A stretch of 64,000 bases of DNA from JADZEM01 sp046328125 (GTDB lineage Bacteria; Chloroflexota; UBA6077; JACCZL01). The position numbers and the translations under genes are program-made. Positions within the stretch are counted from its first letter, which is position 1, and each line of letters opens with the position of its first letter. The notes beneath the pieces were generated by a model. The model searched no databases and was not told where the DNA came from. It saw only the letters and a list, made by a program, of their open reading frames with translations. The DNA lies in the NCBI GenBank assembly GCA_046328125.1, contig JAXLXF010000004.1, positions 284,868-348,867 on the forward strand. Reading direction: 5' to 3'. Positions 16,686 to 25,321 of the stretch are shown piece after piece.

Positions 16686-16899
16686 CGAGGCCCTCGATCA
16701 CAAGACCAAGGCCCTGATCGGGATCGCGGTCGTGCTGATCGGCAACTGCGAGCCGTGCACCGAGCGCCGCATCCGAGGCGCAAAGCGCGCGGGCGCCACT
16801 GACGCCGAGATCGACGCGACGCTGGCCTGGACGATGGCGATTCGCGCTGGCATGGTCCAGTCGCTCTACCGTCGTGCCGAGCGCCACGTCCACGACTGA
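16642..16899 (+). pseudogene. Carboxymuconolactone decarboxylase/AhpD-like protein, 5'-truncated
   Basis: The frame has no start codon near homology but reads L-D-H-K-T-K-A-L-I-G-I-A-V, then N-C-E-P-C-T (the family's CxxC) and A-K-R-A-G-A-T-D-A-E-I, ending at TGA 16897-16899. These are hallmarks of the CMD/AhpD fold. The homologous segment starts near 16645 (F-D-Q-F-E-Q-W-Y), where the relA fragment on the other strand also begins, so both genes have lost their 5' ends at the same point. It would need an upstream start to be expressed. Confidence 0.7.
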
Positions 16900-16923
16900 C
16901 ACCCGGTTGGTGGCGACGGTGTC

Positions 16924-17946
16924 ATGAAGCACGCGCGGCAGACCATCTATCACGTGGCCGAGCGCGCCGGCGTCTCGCTGGCGACCGTCTCGCGGTTCAT
17001 GAACCAGAGCGGCTACGTCGGCGCGGAGGCCCGCCGCCGCATCGAGAGCGCCATTCGCGAGCTGGACTACGTCCCGAGCCAGCCGGCCCGCGCGCTCGGG
17101 GGGCGGGGCAGCGGGCTAGTGATTCTGGGCGTGCGCCACCTCGCCAACCCACGCTGGACCGAGATGGCGCTCGCGATGGAGACGCTGCTGCGCGAGCACG
17201 GCCTGAGCCTGGTGCTGCTCAGCATCGGGACCGAGCGCGAGCGCGAGCTGGCGGCGCTAGAGCAGATGCGCCGTTTACGCGCCGAGGGCGTCGCCATCGC
17301 GATGGCCCATGCCGAGCCTGGCGACTTCGAGCGGCTGCGGCGGGCCGGCATTCACGTCGTCACGCTGGCCGGCTTCGTGGCCGATTCGACCACGGACGCC
17401 GTCTTCCCGGACCGGCCGCGCGGCGTCGAGGTCGCGCTGGAGCACCTGATCGGGCTCGGGCATCGGCGGATCGCGGTCCTGGACAGCACCGCCAACCAGC
17501 GGGCGATGGAGCTGCGCGTGGAGGCCCACCTGACCGTGCTGCGCCGTTTCGGACTGGCGACGGACCCACGTCTGGTGTTCGGAGTCGAGCAGGCCACGAT
17601 GCCGGCAGCCGGCGAGCTAGCGCCCCAGATTCGCGACTCCGGCGCCACGGCGGTGATCGCGATCGGAGACGTGCTGGCGATCGGGCTCTGGCTGGGGCTG
17701 GAGAAGCTTGGCGTGGCGGTTCCCGACGACGTCTCGGTTGTCGGCATGGACGACATCGCCCTGGCCGGGGCGGTGCGATCTGGCCTGACGACCATCGCGT
17801 TCGAGCGCCAGGAGCAAGCGCGGCAGGTGGTCGAGTTGATCGTGGCCCGCATGAACGGCGAAGGACCGGAGGGGCCAGTGCATCGGCACCTGGCGCCGAG
17901 CCTGCTGGTCCGCGGCTCGACAGCGCCTCCTCCTTCGCGCCGCTGA
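16924..17946 (+). CDS. LacI/GalR-family transcriptional regulator
   Basis: 340 residues. The N-terminal LacI HTH is clear (T-I-Y-H-V-A-E-R-A-G-V-S-L-A-T-V-S-R-F), with hinge helix P-S-Q-P-A-R-A-L. The periplasmic-binding-like effector domain includes G-H-R-R-I-A-V-L, a D-V-L-A-I-G-L stretch and V-V-G-M-D-D-I. It lies upstream of, and is co-directional with, an ABC transporter operon whose promoter region contains a CG-centred palindrome, so it probably controls that operon in response to a sugar-like ligand. The stop codon is in the first unit of a 21-bp tandem repeat. Confidence 0.9.
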   Translation: MKHARQTIYHVAERAGVSLATVSRFMNQSGYVGAEARRRIESAIRELDYVPSQPARALGGRGSGLVILGVRHLANPRWTEMALAMETLLREHGLSLVLLSIGTERERELAALEQMRRLRAEGVAIAMAHAEPGDFERLRRAGIHVVTLAGFVADSTTDAVFPDRPRGVEVALEHLIGLGHRRIAVLDSTANQRAMELRVEAHLTVLRRFGLATDPRLVFGVEQATMPAAGELAPQIRDSGATAVIAIGDVLAIGLWLGLEKLGVAVPDDVSVVGMDDIALAGAVRSGLTTIAFERQEQARQVVELIVARMNGEGPEGPVHRHLAPSLLVRGSTAPPPSRR

Positions 17947-17992
17947 CCCGGCTCCACGCGCCGCTGACCCGGCTCCACGCGCCGCTGACCCG
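17938..17992. repeat. 21-bp tandem repeat at the end of the lacI-type gene
   Basis: Unit CGCCGCTGACCCGGCTCCACG at 17938-17958 is repeated exactly at 17959-17979, with a partial third unit. The first unit overlaps the final codons and stop of the regulator gene. Confidence 0.8.
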
Positions 17993-18061
17993 TCCACGCA
18001 CGGGCCGATTGTCCCGTCAGGAACGGTCTGTTTGACCCGATGGACGGCCTCCGTTCGAGAC

Positions 18062-18077
18062 CTATGATCGATCGTAG
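18062..18077. promoter_or_regulatory. Candidate LacI-type operator
   Basis: CTATGATCGATCGTAG is a 16-bp palindrome with one mismatched pair and a central CG, the hallmark of LacI/GalR operators. It lies 31 bp before the ATG of the binding-protein gene and about 115 bp after the regulator gene. Repressor binding here would block the transporter transcript. This is inferred from position and symmetry. Confidence 0.5.
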
Positions 18078-18107
18078 AGATCCCCTCGAAGCGGAGGCAG
18101 ATTCGCG

Positions 18108-20224
18108 ATGGACCCGGACACGTTCGATCCTGCCACGCCCGGCGTGGCGCGCATGACCCGACGCACCGTACTGCGTCTCGGGCTGTTCGCACTCGCGGCA
18201 GTGCCGCTTGCAGCCGCCTGCAGCCCGAGCCCGCCGGCTGTGAAGCCGACCGAGAGCACCGCCCCCAAGCCAGCCGAAGCCGCCAAGCCGGCTGCCCCGG
18301 CCGCTCCCCCAGCGGCCCCGACCGCCGCGCCCGTTGCGAAGCCAGCCGAAGCGCCGAAACCGACCCTTCCTGCGTCAGGGCAGGCCGAAGCCGCGAAGCC
18401 TGCCGCCGCTGCGCCGGCGAAGCCGGCGTCCTACGCCGAAGCACCGCAACTGGCCGAGCTGGTCAAGGCCGGCAAGCTGCCGCCCATCGCGCAGCGCCTG
18501 CCCGAGAACCCGCTCGTCGTCCAGCCGTTCGAGGAGGTCGGCCAGTACGGCGGCACCTGGCGCCGCGCCTTCACCGGCGTCGCCGACTTCCACGCATTTG
18601 GCCGCACGGTCTACGAGCCGATGCTGCGCTGGCCGCGCGATCCGAAGGGGCAGATCGGGCCGGGCGTGGCCGAGAAGTGGGAGTTCTCGCCAGACGGCAA
18701 GCAGCTGACGCTGACGCTTCGCAAGGGTCTCAAGTGGTCGGACGGCGAGCCGTTCACCACCGACGACATCGTTTTCTGGTGGGAGGACATCGCCAACGAC
18801 ACCAACATCTCGCCGGCCCCGCCCTCCGAGTGGGTGGTGGACGGCAAGCCGATGAAGCTGGAGAAGGTCAGCAGTGAGGTGATCCGCCTCACGTTCGACG
18901 CGCCGAACGGCATGGCGCTGCGGATGCTGGCGTTCCACGGCAACCAATGGCCGCTCAACTTCGAGCGCTTCGGGTTCTTCGCGCCGAAGCACTATCTGAC
19001 CCAGTTCCACCCCAAGTACAACAAGTCGCTGACGGACTACAAGACGTTCAACGAGAAGGCTGACGACTACAACACCGAGCGGCCCACGATGACCTCGTGG
19101 CGCATCACGTCCTGGAAGCCGGGCGACCGGTTCCTGGTCGCCACGCGCAATCCGTACTACTGGAAGGTCGATCCGCAGGGGAACCAGCTGCCGTACATCG
19201 ACGAGGTCCGCCTCGATCTGGTTGAGAACACCGAGGCGCTCAACCTGAAGGCGATCAACGGCGAGCTGGACATGCAGTTCCGCAGCGTTCAAATCTCCAA
19301 GTTCACGCTGCTTCAGGAGAACAAGCAGAAGAACGGCTATCGCGTCTACCGATGGCCGGACGCTAACGGCTCGCAGGTCGCATTTTTCGTCAATCAGACC
19401 TACGGCAATCCGGAGATGCGCGCGATCTTCCGCGATCTCAAGTTCCGGCAGGCGCTCTCGATCGGCATCAATCGGAAGCGGATCAACGAGGTCAGCTATT
19501 TCGGTCTGGGCAAGGAGCGGAATACGATCCTGATCCCGGACTCGCCGTTCTACGTGCCGGAGCTGGAGTCCCTGAACGCGCAGTACGACGCGGCAAAGGC
19601 GAACGGGCTGCTGGACGAGATCGGGCTGAAGAAGGGCGGCGACGGCTTCCGGACGATGTCCGGCGGGAAGCCGCTCGAGCTGACGATGGAGACGTACCAG
19701 ACCAGCGGCAACGCCTTCGACGCGATGGAGCTGGTCCGCAAGGACTGGGAGTCGCTCGGCCTGAAGGTCGTGCTGAAGAGCTCGCCGCGCGAGTCGTACT
19801 GGCCGCGCGCCCAGGCGAACGAGGTCCAGATCGCCATCTGGGGCACCGACCGTGGCCTGGAGCCGTTCGTGGACCCGATCTACGTCTTCCCGTACGACAA
19901 CCGCTCCTGGATGGCGCCGCTCTACGGCGACTGGTTCAGCAGCGGTGGCAAGAAGGGCGAGAAGCCGGAGGGCGAGTTCGCGAAGGCGTACGACCTGTAC
20001 AGCCAGTTCCGCGCCACGGTGGACCCGGCGAAGCAGGTCGAGGTCGGCAAGCAGCTGATCAGGCTGTCCGCCGAGCAGTTGTGGGTGATCGGGACGGTCG
20101 GCGTGATCCCGTCGATCGCGGTGGTCAAGAACAACTTCCGTAACGTCCCCGAGCAGGCCGTCACCGACTGGATCTTCATGAGCCCGGGCAACCTCGACCC
20201 GGCCCAGTTCTTCTTCAAGAAGTA

Positions 20225-20225
<1 letters not shown>
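18108..20225 (+). CDS. ABC transporter substrate-binding protein, family 5 (peptide/oligosaccharide type)
   Basis: 705 residues, with GGAGG at 18093-18097. It has a long n-region, then a Tat-like R-R-T-V-L-R-L-G signal with lipobox L-A-A-A-C at about residues 34-38, so it is a lipoprotein. An Ala/Pro/Lys-rich linker spans about residues 42-112, followed by an SBP_bac_5 domain (W-E-F-S-P-D-G-K, R-K-G-L-K-W-S-D-G-E-P-F, F-R-Q-A-L-S-I-G-I-N-R). The family binds peptides, nickel or oligosaccharides; with a LacI-type regulator adjacent, a sugar ligand is plausible. First gene of the transporter operon. Confidence 0.92.
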
Positions 20226-20316
<91 letters not shown>

Positions 20317-20318
20317 TC

Positions 20319-21302
20319 ATGTTGACCTACATCCTGCGACGACTCCTCGGGATGGTGCCGACCCTTTTCGTGGTGTCGGTGCTGACCTTCATCATCGTCC
20401 AGCTCCCGCCGGGCGACTTCATCACCACGCTCAGCACCCAGGCCGCCGTGGCCGGGAGCTCCATCGACGACCGTGCCATCGAGGCGCTGCGGCGACAGTA
20501 CGGCCTGGATCAGCCGTACTACGTCCAGTACTGGGAATGGGTATCCGGGTTCCCGCGCGGCGACTTCGGCTACTCCGCCGAGTGGAAGGCGCCCGTCGCC
20601 ACGCTGATCGCCAGCCGGCTCGCCTTCACGCTGCTGCTCTCGGGGCTGGCGCTGATCTTCATGTGGGCCGTGGCGCTCCCGATCGGGATCTACTCGGCCA
20701 CCCACCAGTACTCCTGGGGTGACGTCGGGCTGACGTTCCTCGGGTTCCTCGGGCTGAGCGTACCGGATTTCATGCTGGCGCTGGTCTACCTGTTCCTCGG
20801 CGCGTTCGTCTTCGACGTGCCGGTCGGCGGGCTCGTCTCGTCGGAGCTCGAGAACGCGCCCTGGAACGCCACCAAGATCCTCGACCTGGGGAACCACATC
20901 ATCTGGCCCACCATCATCCTGGGCGCGGCCGGCACGGCCCAGCTGATCCGCATCATGCGCGGCAACCTGCTGGAGATCCTCGGTCAGCAGTACATCACCA
21001 CGGCGCGTGCCAAGGGCCTTGACGAGCGGGTGGTCATCAACAAGTACGCCGTCAGGGTGGCGATCAACCCGCTAATCAGCGTGATGGGGATGCAACTGCC
21101 GAACCTGATCTCCGGCGCCACCATCCTCGGGATCATCCTCTCGCTGCCCACCACCGGCCCGATGTTCCTGCACGCGCTCCAGAACCAGGACGTCTACCTC
21201 GCCGGCACGTTCCTGCTGATGCTGGCGCTGCTGCTGATGCTCGGCAACCTGCTCGCCGACATCTCGCTCGCCTGGGTCGATCCAAGGATTCGGTACGAAT
21301 GA
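20319..21302 (+). CDS. ABC transporter permease (DppB/OppB type)
   Basis: 327 residues. The N-terminal L-R-R-L-L-G-M-V-P-T-L membrane segment is typical of OppB-type permeases. About six transmembrane helices are visible, and the EAA-like cytoplasmic loop appears as T-A-R-A-K-G-L-D-E-R-V-V. It forms the membrane channel with the next gene product. The start lies directly after the heptamer array with no canonical ribosome-binding site, so translation may depend on coupling or be weak. It overlaps the next gene by 4 bp. Confidence 0.93.
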   Translation: MLTYILRRLLGMVPTLFVVSVLTFIIVQLPPGDFITTLSTQAAVAGSSIDDRAIEALRRQYGLDQPYYVQYWEWVSGFPRGDFGYSAEWKAPVATLIASRLAFTLLLSGLALIFMWAVALPIGIYSATHQYSWGDVGLTFLGFLGLSVPDFMLALVYLFLGAFVFDVPVGGLVSSELENAPWNATKILDLGNHIIWPTIILGAAGTAQLIRIMRGNLLEILGQQYITTARAKGLDERVVINKYAVRVAINPLISVMGMQLPNLISGATILGIILSLPTTGPMFLHALQNQDVYLAGTFLLMLALLLMLGNLLADISLAWVDPRIRYE

Positions 21303-22474
21303 GCACCGTGATTCGTCCAGACCAGTGGGCCTACCCCGAGGACACCGGCGAGCTCGACCTCGTCCAGGAAGAGGTCAGCGAGGCCGACGAGAAGCGGTAC
21401 GCGCGCACCCAGGCGCAGCTCGTCTGGCTGCGCTTCATCCGCAACCGCGCCGCGATGGCCGGCGGCGTCGTCATCGTCCTCCTGTACACGACGGCGCTGC
21501 TCGGCGGCTTCGTCGCCCCGTACGACGCCGACCAGCGCTTCGACTCGGCCATCTACGCGCCGCCCCAGCCGATCTACCTGATCGACGACGGGCGGATCTA
21601 TCCGCACGTCCTCGGCCTGAAGATGACGGTGGACCCCGAGACCCTGCGCCGCGGCTTCCAGCCGGACCCGTACACCAAGATCCCGGTCCAGTTCTTCGTC
21701 AAGGGGACGCCGTACACCCTGGTCGGGCTTATCCCGCTGGAGACCCACCTGTTCGGCGTCCCGAGCAGCCCGGACATGGGCGTGTTCCTGCTCGGGACCG
21801 ACCGCCAGGGACGGGACCAGCTCTCGCGGCTGATCGTCGGCAGTCAGATCTCGCTCACCATCGGCCTGGTCGGCGTGTTCCTGAGCCTGTCCATCGGCTC
21901 GGTGCTGGGCGTCGCGAGCGGCTACTACGGCGGCTGGATCGACGAGGTGATGCAGCGGGTGGTCGAGGTGATCCGCTCCTTCCCGCACATCCCCCTCTGG
22001 ATGGCGCTGGCGGCGGCGTTCCCGCCCCACTGGCCGCCGCTGCAGGTGTATTTCGCGATCGGCGTGGTGCTGTCGCTGATCAGCTGGACGTGGCTCGCGC
22101 GGCAGTTGCGCGGCAAGGTGCTCTCGATCCGGCACGAGGAGTTCGTGCTGGCGTCAGAGCTGGCCGGCGGCAGCGACACCCGCGTCATCCTCAAGCACCT
22201 GATCCCGGCCGTCAGCGGTCAGATCCTGGTCGTCGCGACGCTCCAGATCCCGCAGATGATCCTGGCCGAGACCGCGCTGACCTTCCTCGGGATCGGGATC
22301 AGGCCGCCGCTGGTGAGCTGGGGCACCCTGCTCCAGGAGGCCCAGAACATCCAGACGCTGGCCTACTTCCCGTGGCTGCTGATGCCGGTCGTCCCGATCG
22401 CCGTCGCGGTCCTGGCGTTCAACTTCCTGGGCGACGGCCTGCGCGACGCGACCGATCCCTACTCGACGGTGTAG
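21299..22474 (+). CDS. ABC transporter permease (DppC/OppC type)
   Basis: 391 residues, longer than the usual 280-310 because of an insert between the first transmembrane helix and the core (about residues 75-155). That insert is extracytoplasmic, with Y-A-P-P-Q-P-I-Y-L-I and G-T-P-Y-T-L-V-G-L. The core has G-T-D-R-Q-G-R-D-Q-L-S-R, the EAA-like loop around E-L-A-G-G-S-D-T-R-V-I, and G-I-G-I-R-P-P. It pairs with the upstream permease, ATGA-coupled, and is followed 2 nt later by the first ATPase gene. Confidence 0.93.
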   Translation: MSTVIRPDQWAYPEDTGELDLVQEEVSEADEKRYARTQAQLVWLRFIRNRAAMAGGVVIVLLYTTALLGGFVAPYDADQRFDSAIYAPPQPIYLIDDGRIYPHVLGLKMTVDPETLRRGFQPDPYTKIPVQFFVKGTPYTLVGLIPLETHLFGVPSSPDMGVFLLGTDRQGRDQLSRLIVGSQISLTIGLVGVFLSLSIGSVLGVASGYYGGWIDEVMQRVVEVIRSFPHIPLWMALAAAFPPHWPPLQVYFAIGVVLSLISWTWLARQLRGKVLSIRHEEFVLASELAGGSDTRVILKHLIPAVSGQILVVATLQIPQMILAETALTFLGIGIRPPLVSWGTLLQEAQNIQTLAYFPWLLMPVVPIAVAVLAFNFLGDGLRDATDPYSTV

Positions 22475-22476
22475 CC

Positions 22477-23541
22477 ATGACGATCCCGCTGCCAGTTGCA
22501 CCCTCGGAGCGGTGGACGACCGGCTCCCTGCTGGAGATCGCCGATCTCAAGACCCATTTCTTCATGCGCGACGGCGTCGTCCGGGCCGTGGACGGCGTGA
22601 CGGTGGACATCAAGCCGGGCGAGACGGTCGGGCTGGTCGGCGAGTCCGGCTGCGGCAAGAGCGTCACGGCGCACTCGGTGCTGCGGCTGCTGCCGCCGAA
22701 GATCAGCAAGATCGTCGGCGGGCAGATCCGCTTCACCCGTCGCAACGGCGAGGTGGTGGACCTGACCACCGTCGATCCGCACGGCACGCTCATCAAGAGC
22801 ATCCGTGGCAACGAGATCGCCATGATCTTCCAGGAGCCGATGACCTCGCTCTCGCCGGTCCACACCGTCGGGAGCCAGATCGCCGAGGCGGTGATGCTGC
22901 ACCGCAAGGCCAGCAAGCAGGAGGCGTACGAGCGGACCGTCGAGATGCTGAAGCAGGTCGGGATCGGGAACGCCGAGCAGCGCTTCTTCGAGTACCCGCA
23001 CCAGCTGTCCGGGGGGCTCCGTCAGCGCTGCATGATCGCGATGGCGCTCTCCTGCAACCCGCGCCTGCTGATCGCCGACGAGCCGACGACGGCCCTCGAC
23101 GTGACGATCCAGGCCCAGATCCTGGAGGTGTTGAAGAAGCTCCAGTCGGACTACGGCATGGCGATCCTGCTGATCACCCACAACCTGGGCGTGATCGCCG
23201 AGATGGCGGACCGGGTGGCGGTGATGTACATGGGCAAGATCGTCGAGACGTCCGACTCGGTCACCGCGTTCAACCATCCGATGCACCCGTACACCATCGG
23301 GCTGATGCGGAGCCTGCCGAAGATCGGGCGGGACGTGAAGCGGCGGCTGGCATCGATCCCCGGCAGCGTGCCGGACCCGTTCAGCCTGCCGGCCGGCTGC
23401 AGCTTCTCGCCGCGCTGTCCGGCCCCGAAGCGCGAAGCGTGCCAGCAGGACGTGCCGCTGATCGAGGTCGCGCCCGGGCACTGGGTCCGCTGCACGCTGT
23501 ACGAGCCGAACATGGGGCATGCGGTGGGGGTGACGCCATGA
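22477..23541 (+). CDS. ABC transporter ATP-binding protein (OppD/DppD type)
   Basis: 354 residues from the ATG at 22477. Walker A G-E-S-G-C-G-K-S, signature L-S-G-G-L-R-Q-R, Walker B L-L-I-A-D-E-P and the switch H in L-I-T-H-N are all present. The C-terminal oligopeptide/dipeptide extension carries the cysteine cluster C-S-F-S-P-R-C-P...C-Q-Q...R-C. The signature reads LSGGL rather than LSGGM/Q, a tolerated change. It energises transport together with the downstream ATPase, with which it overlaps by ATGA. Confidence 0.95.
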   Translation: MTIPLPVAPSERWTTGSLLEIADLKTHFFMRDGVVRAVDGVTVDIKPGETVGLVGESGCGKSVTAHSVLRLLPPKISKIVGGQIRFTRRNGEVVDLTTVDPHGTLIKSIRGNEIAMIFQEPMTSLSPVHTVGSQIAEAVMLHRKASKQEAYERTVEMLKQVGIGNAEQRFFEYPHQLSGGLRQRCMIAMALSCNPRLLIADEPTTALDVTIQAQILEVLKKLQSDYGMAILLITHNLGVIAEMADRVAVMYMGKIVETSDSVTAFNHPMHPYTIGLMRSLPKIGRDVKRRLASIPGSVPDPFSLPAGCSFSPRCPAPKREACQQDVPLIEVAPGHWVRCTLYEPNMGHAVGVTP

Positions 23542-24593
23542 CCGCCAATGGTACGCTGCCGGCCCATGAGGTTCTGCGCCTCGGCCAGCGCCAGCTCCTG
23601 CTGGACGTGCGGGACGTCAAGAAGTACTTCCCGATCCAGCGCGGGCTGTTCCGGCGGGTGGTGGGCAACGTCAAGGCGGTTGACGGGGTCAGCTTCCAGA
23701 TCGACGAAGGGGAGACGCTCGGGCTGGTCGGCGAGTCCGGCTGCGGCAAGACGACGACCGGCCGGCTGGTGCTGCGGGCGATGCCGCCCACCAGCGGCGA
23801 GATCTGGTTCCGCTATCAGGACGACATGGTGAACCTGACCCCGATGTCGCGGCGGCAGCTGAAGCCGATCCGCCGCGACATGCAGGTGATCTTTCAAGAC
23901 CCGTTCTCGTCGCTCAATCCCAGGATGACGGTGCTGGAGATCGTCGGGGAGCCGCTGGTGATCCACGGCGTGACCGATGGCGACCAGCTCCGCGACCGCG
24001 TCCGCGAGCTGCTGGAGATGGTCGGGCTGCGGGTCCAGCACATGAACCGCTTCCCGCACGCGTTCTCCGGCGGTCAGCGGCAGCGGATCGGCGTGGCGCG
24101 GGCGCTGGCGCTGGAGCCGAAGCTGATCGTCTGCGACGAGCCGGTCTCGGCGCTCGACGTGTCGATCCAGGCCCAGGTGCTCAATCTCCTGAAGGATCTC
24201 CAGACCCGGCTTGGGCTGGCCTACCTGTTCATCTCGCACGACCTGTCGGTGGTGGAGCACATCTCGGACCGGGTGGCGGTGATGTACCTGGGCGGCATCG
24301 TGGAGGTGGCGCCGGCCCAGCGCGTGTACGAGGAGCCGAAGCACCCGTACACCGAAGCGCTGCTCTCGGCCATCCCGAAGTCGAACCCCGAGCAGAAGAG
24401 TCACCGGATCATCCTGCCAGGCGACGTGCCGAACCCGGCCAACCCGCCGAGTGGCTGCACGTTCCACCCGCGCTGCCGGTACGCCCGCGACGTCTGCAAG
24501 ACGGTGCGGCCACCACTGGTGGAGGTAGCGCCGGGTCACCAGGCCGCCTGCCACTTCGCCACCGAGCTGCCGCTGGTCGGCATCGAGCACTGA
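23538..24593 (+). CDS. ABC transporter ATP-binding protein (OppF/DppF type)
   Basis: 351 residues from the ATG at 23538. Walker A G-E-S-G-C-G-K-T, signature F-S-G-G-Q-R-Q-R, Walker B L-I-V-C-D-E-P-V-S-A-L-D and F-I-S-H-D switch are intact. A C-terminal oligopeptide-type extension with C-T-F-H-P-R-C-R-Y-A is present. It completes a five-gene transporter (binding protein, two permeases, two ATPases). A dispersed palindromic element (24619-24761) follows the stop and may terminate the operon. Confidence 0.95.
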   Translation: MTANGTLPAHEVLRLGQRQLLLDVRDVKKYFPIQRGLFRRVVGNVKAVDGVSFQIDEGETLGLVGESGCGKTTTGRLVLRAMPPTSGEIWFRYQDDMVNLTPMSRRQLKPIRRDMQVIFQDPFSSLNPRMTVLEIVGEPLVIHGVTDGDQLRDRVRELLEMVGLRVQHMNRFPHAFSGGQRQRIGVARALALEPKLIVCDEPVSALDVSIQAQVLNLLKDLQTRLGLAYLFISHDLSVVEHISDRVAVMYLGGIVEVAPAQRVYEEPKHPYTEALLSAIPKSNPEQKSHRIILPGDVPNPANPPSGCTFHPRCRYARDVCKTVRPPLVEVAPGHQAACHFATELPLVGIEH

Positions 24594-24618
24594 GGGTGAG
24601 CCGGACGGACGAACTGGG

Positions 24619-24761
24619 CCGTGGACTGAAGTCCACGTCTACCATTGGACCGTCGCTACGCGACGGGGAGCAGAGCCAGGGGCGCATGTTCACCACGCCT
24701 CAGCGCCAGACCGGCGTGGCGTAGCCACGCACCAACGGTAGACGTGGACTTCAGACCACGG
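24619..24761. repeat. Dispersed palindromic element, family C copy 2
   Basis: The 29-nt ends (24619-24647 and 24733-24761) are inverted repeats matching at 27 of 29 positions; each begins CCGTGG and contains ACGTCTACC. Inner palindromes include CCGTCGCTACGCGACGG and GGCGTGGCGTAGCCACGC. The same parts in the same order are at 50281-50390. No coding capacity. Confidence 0.75.
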
Positions 24762-24796
24762 CATACTTCGAGAACACGCTGAATCTGGGGGCCGAG

Positions 24797-25303
24797 ATGA
24801 GCGGGGCGGTTGAGGCGATCTACATAGCCGAACAGTCGGGCCAGCCGATGCGACTGGTGACCGAGGTCGTCGGCGAGGCGGGGCGGGGGCTGCTCGGAGA
24901 TCGTCACTGCCGACCCGATCCGGCCACGCGGCTCGACCCGTCTTGCGGCGCGGAAGCGCCACCCCATCACGAGGTGCAGGACGTCTCGCTGGTGGAGGCC
25001 GAGGTGCTGGACGTGCTGCGCGAGGAGCACGGCATCGAGCTGGACGGCGCCGAGACGAGACGCAACGTCGTGACGCGCGGCGTCCGCCTGAACGAGCTGG
25101 TCGGCCGCCAGTTCACGCTCGGCGGGATGGTCTGCGAAGGCGTGGAGCTGTGCGAGCCGTGCGTCAGCATCCAGCGGCGAACCGGCAAGCCGGTGCTGAA
25201 GCCGCTGGTGCACCGGGGCGGGCTGTACGCCCGCATCGTCGGGAGTGGTTCAGCCAGAGTTGGGGATGCCATCGCGGTGGTCGAGGCGGCGGCGCCCGCC
25301 TGA
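24797..25303 (+). CDS. MOSC-domain protein
   Basis: 168 residues. Typical MOSC (molybdenum cofactor sulfurase C-terminal) features are E-T-R-R-N-V-V-T-R-G-V-R-L-N-E-L-V-G and the conserved cysteine region L-C-E-P-C. The domain is associated with sulfur transfer to molybdenum centres or handling of Moco. This is the single-domain form. The insert R-P-D-P-A-T-R-L-D-P-S-C before the core is unusual. It is 18 nt upstream of a DUF3500 gene and may share its transcript. Confidence 0.85.
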   Translation: MSGAVEAIYIAEQSGQPMRLVTEVVGEAGRGLLGDRHCRPDPATRLDPSCGAEAPPHHEVQDVSLVEAEVLDVLREEHGIELDGAETRRNVVTRGVRLNELVGRQFTLGGMVCEGVELCEPCVSIQRRTGKPVLKPLVHRGGLYARIVGSGSARVGDAIAVVEAAAPA

Positions 25304-25321
25304 GCGAGGAGGAGATCGACG

